Shown here: positions 60,854 to 64,000 of the stretch, in pieces
Layout: each line of letters begins with the position of its first letter
Position numbering within the stretch: the stretch's first letter is position 1
DNA from: an uncultured Porphyromonadaceae bacterium
GTDB taxonomy: Bacteria > Bacteroidota > Bacteroidia > Bacteroidales > Muribaculaceae
NCBI GenBank assembly: GCA_947175425.1
Contig: CAMWMR010000010.1
Coordinates: 1-64,000 of the forward strand
Direction: 5' to 3'
DNA length: 64,000 nucleotides
The notes under the pieces: model-generated
Told to the model about the DNA's origin: nothing
What the model saw: the letters and a program-made list of their open reading frames with translations, nothing else
The model's database searches: none
Position numbers and translations under genes: made by a program

Positions 60854-61615
60854 ATGCGTTTTAAGCTTACCATAGACCGCGGAAATACTGCCATCAAAGC
60901 TGCTTTGTGGAGCGAAAGCGGAGAGCTTGTCGCCGCCGAGACCGGTGACGAAAGTTTTCCCGCCGGCGACCTTGCAGTTAAGATGAGCGAGAAGTATCTG
61001 CCGGCGGGCATCATGCCCGAAGCCATTGCCTGGTGTACGGTAGTGGCGTCGGAACATGAGGAAGACAAGGCCTCGCTGGAATCGCTTCCTGTGGGCAGGG
61101 TAGTGGAGTTGAGCTCATCGACCCCCATGCGCCTCACCATAGGTTACCGCACTCCCGAGACCTTGGGCTCGGATCGTCTTGCCGCCGTACTGGGGGCCTT
61201 GTACGTAGCCGGCGACAGTCATCCGCTGCTTGTGAGCGACATAGGTACTGCCGTAACCTACGATTTTGTGGAGCGCGGCCGCCATTATGTGGGCGGTAAC
61301 ATAGCTCCGGGCATCGACCTCCGGTTGCGTGCGCTTGCCGCGTTCACCGACGCCCTCCCCGCCGTAAGCGTATCGGGCGGCGATATTCCCCTATGGGGGC
61401 AGACAACAGCCGAGGCCATGCGCAGCGGTGCAGTACGCGGCCTTGCCGCCGAGCTTGCCTACTATCATGCGGCAGCCGGCGAAGATACGCGAGTTGTACT
61501 GACGGGCGGTTCGGCAGCTTTGCTTGCGCATGAAAACATTCTCACATTCGACTTTATCCACGACCCCTATCTTGTACACAAGGGGCTATTCAGCATTATA
61601 AAAGATGAAAATTAA
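60854..61615 (+). CDS. coaX: Type III pantothenate kinase
   Basis: A 253-aa CoaX, the first step of CoA synthesis. It has the ASKHA-fold motifs LTIDRGNTAIKAALW at the N-terminus, GSDRLAAVLGA, SDIGTAVTYDFV and GGNIAPGIDLRLRAL. It begins the coaX-OMP-lptC-CNNM cluster typical of Bacteroidales. Its 3' end overlaps the next ORF by 11 bp. Confidence 0.94.
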   Translation: MRFKLTIDRGNTAIKAALWSESGELVAAETGDESFPAGDLAVKMSEKYLPAGIMPEAIAWCTVVASEHEEDKASLESLPVGRVVELSSSTPMRLTIGYRTPETLGSDRLAAVLGALYVAGDSHPLLVSDIGTAVTYDFVERGRHYVGGNIAPGIDLRLRALAAFTDALPAVSVSGGDIPLWGQTTAEAMRSGAVRGLAAELAYYHAAAGEDTRVVLTGGSAALLAHENILTFDFIHDPYLVHKGLFSIIKDEN

Positions 61616-62864
61616 GCGACTCTCCGCATTTCTTGCCTTTGCATTCGCCATACTGGGGGCCGTAGCCCAGAACGGCACAATGACTCCTTACTCGGCCTAC
61701 GGCTACGGTGTTCTCCGCGATAATGCCACTTCCATTCAGCGCGCAATGGGCGGTGTAGGCTACGCCATGAGTTCCGGCCGCCAGATAAACGCGATGAATC
61801 CGGCATCGTATGCCGCCATAGATACGCTTACTTTCCTGTTCGACATGGGCATAGACCTTACAGCCGTATGGCAGAGCGAACGCGATGACAAAGGCGTTGT
61901 TACACGTGACAAGAATCTTGGCGGAGGCCTCGATTACGCCACCATGCAGTTCCCGCTCGGGCGTTACATGGGCGGTTCGGTAGGTGTTGTTCCTTTCTCA
62001 TCGGTGGGTTACTCTTTCGGCAGCGAGATTGAAAACGGCTTCGATTCCCGTCAGGGCGGAGGAAGTATCAACGAGCTTTATGTAGGTGTTGCCGGGCGTC
62101 CTTTCAAGGGCTTTACCATAGGCGCCAACATTTCGTATCTGTTCGGTACTATTCTTAACGAGACATATGCCATGGTGACATCTTCGCAGAGCGCGTTGTT
62201 CCAGACACAGCTTATTGTGCGAGACTTCCGCCTGAATTTCGGTGCGCAGTACGGCGTGAATATCGGAGCCGACCGTCTTACCCTCGGTTTAACCTACAGT
62301 CCTTCCAAAACACTGCTCGGGCATGCGCGCCAGGTGTTCTACGATACATCGCTCGATACAGGTCCCCAGTTCACCGACGAGCATTCGCTCAAGAACAACT
62401 ACACCCTTCCCGAAACCTGGGGCGCGGGTATCAACTACCAGTGGGATCGCAAGCTGATGCTTGAGTTCGACTATACTTACCAGCCCTGGAGCAAAGCCAA
62501 GTACCGCGGATTTTCCGACGATCCCTCGAGTGATATACAGAGCTTTGCCAACCGCAACAAATTTGCCCTCGGCCTGCAGTGGGTTCCCAACTGGCGCGGC
62601 AGCTACGGCAAGCGCATCAACTATCGTTTGGGCGCGTTTTATTCGGACGACTATCTTGTTCTTCGCGGCAACCAGCTTAAGGAGCACGGCGTTACCTGCG
62701 GTGTGGGACTGCCTGTGCCGGCTTTCAAGTCGACAGTAAACATCGGTCTTGAATGGCGTGCCCGCAGCGGACATCCCAATTCGCTGATAAAAGAGAATTA
62801 TCTGAGCCTGACGCTTGGAATTAATTTCAACGAAATGTGGTTCCGTCAGAGCAAGATTTACTAA
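61605..62864 (+). CDS. Outer-membrane beta-barrel protein
   Basis: A 419-aa protein with a signal peptide (MKIKRLSAFLAFAFAILGAVAQ). The rest alternates aromatic/glycine-rich strands ending in a strand with terminal Y (FRQSKIY), as in outer-membrane beta-barrels; the opening TPYSAYGYGVLRDN and MNPASYAAIDTL recall FadL/OmpP1-like barrels. The position between coaX and lptC is conserved in Bacteroidales. Substrate unknown. Confidence 0.8.
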   Translation: MKIKRLSAFLAFAFAILGAVAQNGTMTPYSAYGYGVLRDNATSIQRAMGGVGYAMSSGRQINAMNPASYAAIDTLTFLFDMGIDLTAVWQSERDDKGVVTRDKNLGGGLDYATMQFPLGRYMGGSVGVVPFSSVGYSFGSEIENGFDSRQGGGSINELYVGVAGRPFKGFTIGANISYLFGTILNETYAMVTSSQSALFQTQLIVRDFRLNFGAQYGVNIGADRLTLGLTYSPSKTLLGHARQVFYDTSLDTGPQFTDEHSLKNNYTLPETWGAGINYQWDRKLMLEFDYTYQPWSKAKYRGFSDDPSSDIQSFANRNKFALGLQWVPNWRGSYGKRINYRLGAFYSDDYLVLRGNQLKEHGVTCGVGLPVPAFKSTVNIGLEWRARSGHPNSLIKENYLSLTLGINFNEMWFRQSKIY

Positions 62865-62870
62865 ACAGCC

Positions 62871-63626
62871 GTGTGGTTCAAGCGCGGACAGATTGATAAC
62901 GACAAGGGTTTACGCACCCTTCCTGCGGTCATTGCCATAGCAGTGGCCGCGTGCGTTGTGCAGGGCTGCGGCGACGAGCAAAAGCGCTATGTCCCCAATA
63001 CCGGGGAGGGCGGCAGCACGCCGACGATGAGCACTACCGACGTGAGCACTCTTATAAGCGATTCGGGATATACGCGTTATCACCTTGAAGCTCCGTTGTG
63101 GCATATATTCGACGATTGCGAAGAGCCGTACTGGAGTTTTCCGGAGGGGCTTCATGTTGAGCAGTACGACCTGCGGATGAATCCGACGGCAAATGTGACA
63201 GCCGACTCGGCGGTTTACTTTTCGCGAAAGCGCTTGTGGCGTCTTGACGGTCACGTGGTGATGGTGAATACCGAAGCCGACAGTTTCCTTACCCAGCAGG
63301 TTTTCTGGGACCAGCAGCGGAAGCAGCTTTATACCGATTCGTTTATACATATAGTGCGTGCCGAGCGTATACTCGAAGGTTACGGCTTTGTATCGAACGA
63401 GCAGATGACGGATTACACCGTTACGCGTCCGACGGCCATTCTACCTGCAGTACGTCCGGGCACGGCGCGCAAGTCGTCCACTCCCGACAGCACGTCACGC
63501 CCGGCAAAAACCGAAGCAGCGGCACCGGCCAAAAAAGACGTTGAAGATGCCGGCTCCGGCGTGCGTACCTCTTCCAATCCCCGCAAGCTGAGAGTAGACC
63601 CTCTCAAGCAAGTGGATGTAAAGTGA
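62871..63626 (+). CDS. lptC: LptC, LPS transport periplasmic protein
   Basis: A 251-aa lipoprotein with a GTG start (MWFKRGQIDND...), lipobox VVQGC, and the LptC pattern MSTTDVSTLISDSGYTRYHL, EPYWSFPEGLHVEQYD, RKRLWRLDGHV and VFWDQQRKQLYTDSFI. LptC joins the LptBFG exporter to LptA. The C-terminal ~60 residues are an A/P/T/S-rich disordered tail, longer than in typical LptC. The GTG is the only start giving the lipoprotein signal in frame. Confidence 0.9.
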   Translation: MWFKRGQIDNDKGLRTLPAVIAIAVAACVVQGCGDEQKRYVPNTGEGGSTPTMSTTDVSTLISDSGYTRYHLEAPLWHIFDDCEEPYWSFPEGLHVEQYDLRMNPTANVTADSAVYFSRKRLWRLDGHVVMVNTEADSFLTQQVFWDQQRKQLYTDSFIHIVRAERILEGYGFVSNEQMTDYTVTRPTAILPAVRPGTARKSSTPDSTSRPAKTEAAAPAKKDVEDAGSGVRTSSNPRKLRVDPLKQVDVK

Positions 63627-63659
63627 ATAAAAAAATAAAACAGGATATAGCAAAAATAG

Positions 63660-64000
63660 ATGACGGCCTCTGACCCACAAATCTGGAGCATAATAACTAT
63701 AGTATCGCTTGTTTTTTCGGCGCTTTTCTCGGGCGTTGAAATGGCTTTCGTTACGAGCGACCGCGTTCGCGTAGAGCTTGATGTGAACCGCGGAGGATTC
63801 ATATCGCGTATCATCAACCGTTTTTATTCCAACAGCGAGCTGTTTATATCCACCTTGCTTGTAGGCAACAACGTAATGCTTGTGATTTACGGTATGGGCG
63901 CTGCTGTTCTGATAGAGCCCTTGCTTGAGGCTGCGGGTCTGAATGAGTTCCTGGTTCTTGTGGGACAGACACTTATATCCACTCTTGTTATACTTTTGGC
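63660..64000 (+). CDS. CNNM-domain transporter (CorC/HlyC family), truncated by window end
   Basis: The first 113 residues of a larger protein: MTASDPQIWSIITIVSLVFSA, then the CNNM hallmark SALFSGVEMAFVTSDRVRVE and a second helix after NELFISTLLVGNNVML. CNNM proteins are Mg2+/Co2+ transporters or efflux factors with CBS and CorC domains downstream. It follows lptC by 33 bp and is absent from the supplied track because it runs off the end. Confidence 0.9.
   Translation, partial: MTASDPQIWSIITIVSLVFSALFSGVEMAFVTSDRVRVELDVNRGGFISRIINRFYSNSELFISTLLVGNNVMLVIYGMGAAVLIEPLLEAAGLNEFLVLVGQTLISTLVILL

Overview
The window looks like chromosomal DNA of a gut Bacteroidales bacterium, most likely a Muribaculaceae relative. 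Four things point there. Many genes are preceded by the Bacteroidetes promoter pair TTTG / TAnnTTTG at 18-21 bp spacing. Shine-Dalgarno sequences are largely absent. Several large secreted proteins end in a short type IX-secretion-like tail (NLQGxRVxNPxxGxxIRRQG). Gene orders such as yceD-rpmF-fabH-era-der and coaX-OMP-lptC-CNNM also fit. The taxon is an inference; no rRNA or tRNA gene is visible.

Layout. 1-6.2 kb (minus): a secreted beta-rich protein, then the housekeeping run der, era, fabH, rpmF, yceD. 6.3-14.4 kb (plus): polA with a degenerate proofreading domain, a SIMPL protein, an AlbA_2/RecG-like regulator with a 12-bp tandem repeat, and a four-subunit 2-oxoacid:ferredoxin oxidoreductase. 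14.6-24.7 kb (minus): two very large secreted tail-bearing proteins, then an orphan phage-type large terminase translationally coupled to a 769-aa unknown protein. 24.9-31.1 kb (plus): tcdA, a secreted phosphodiester glycosidase, pheS, nth, a TRIC channel and gtrA. 31.1-32.4 kb (minus): three tandem YbjN-like paralogues. 32.6-35.3 kb (plus): a complete DpnII-type restriction-modification system. 35.3-39.5 kb (plus): an M28/glutaminyl cyclase-like lipoprotein, sufE, the lrgA/lrgB pair and asnS. 39.9-40.7 kb: two small unknown genes with a phage-structural flavour. 40.8-43.3 kb (minus): a secreted tail-bearing protein and an endonuclease/exonuclease/phosphatase protein.

43.4-45.8 kb (minus) is a compact AT-rich three-gene operon: a Cas2/SinR-like 92-aa protein, a DUF3696-type AAA ATPase and an unrecognised 308-aa protein. 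It is the best candidate for an undescribed (probably defence) system. 45.9-52.7 kb: DAHP synthase/chorismate mutase and a five-gene MacAB-TolC-like efflux operon. 52.9-64 kb (plus): an internally duplicated secreted protein, an RlmL-like methyltransferase with an R/G/E-rich tail, purD, a 162-bp MITE-like element inserted exactly at the purD stop codon, a membrane protein, pdxB, coaX, an outer-membrane beta-barrel protein, lptC and a truncated CNNM transporter.

Most of the window is ordinary core metabolism and cell-envelope biology. Mobile or conflict functions sit as small islands between core genes: the R-M system, the ATPase operon, the orphan terminase pair, the MITE and the AlbA_2 gene. 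The R-M and ATPase islands are visibly more AT-rich than their surroundings. The terminase pair is GC-rich like the host, which fits long residence. No coordinate or motif here was checked by database search; family names rest on motif recognition.
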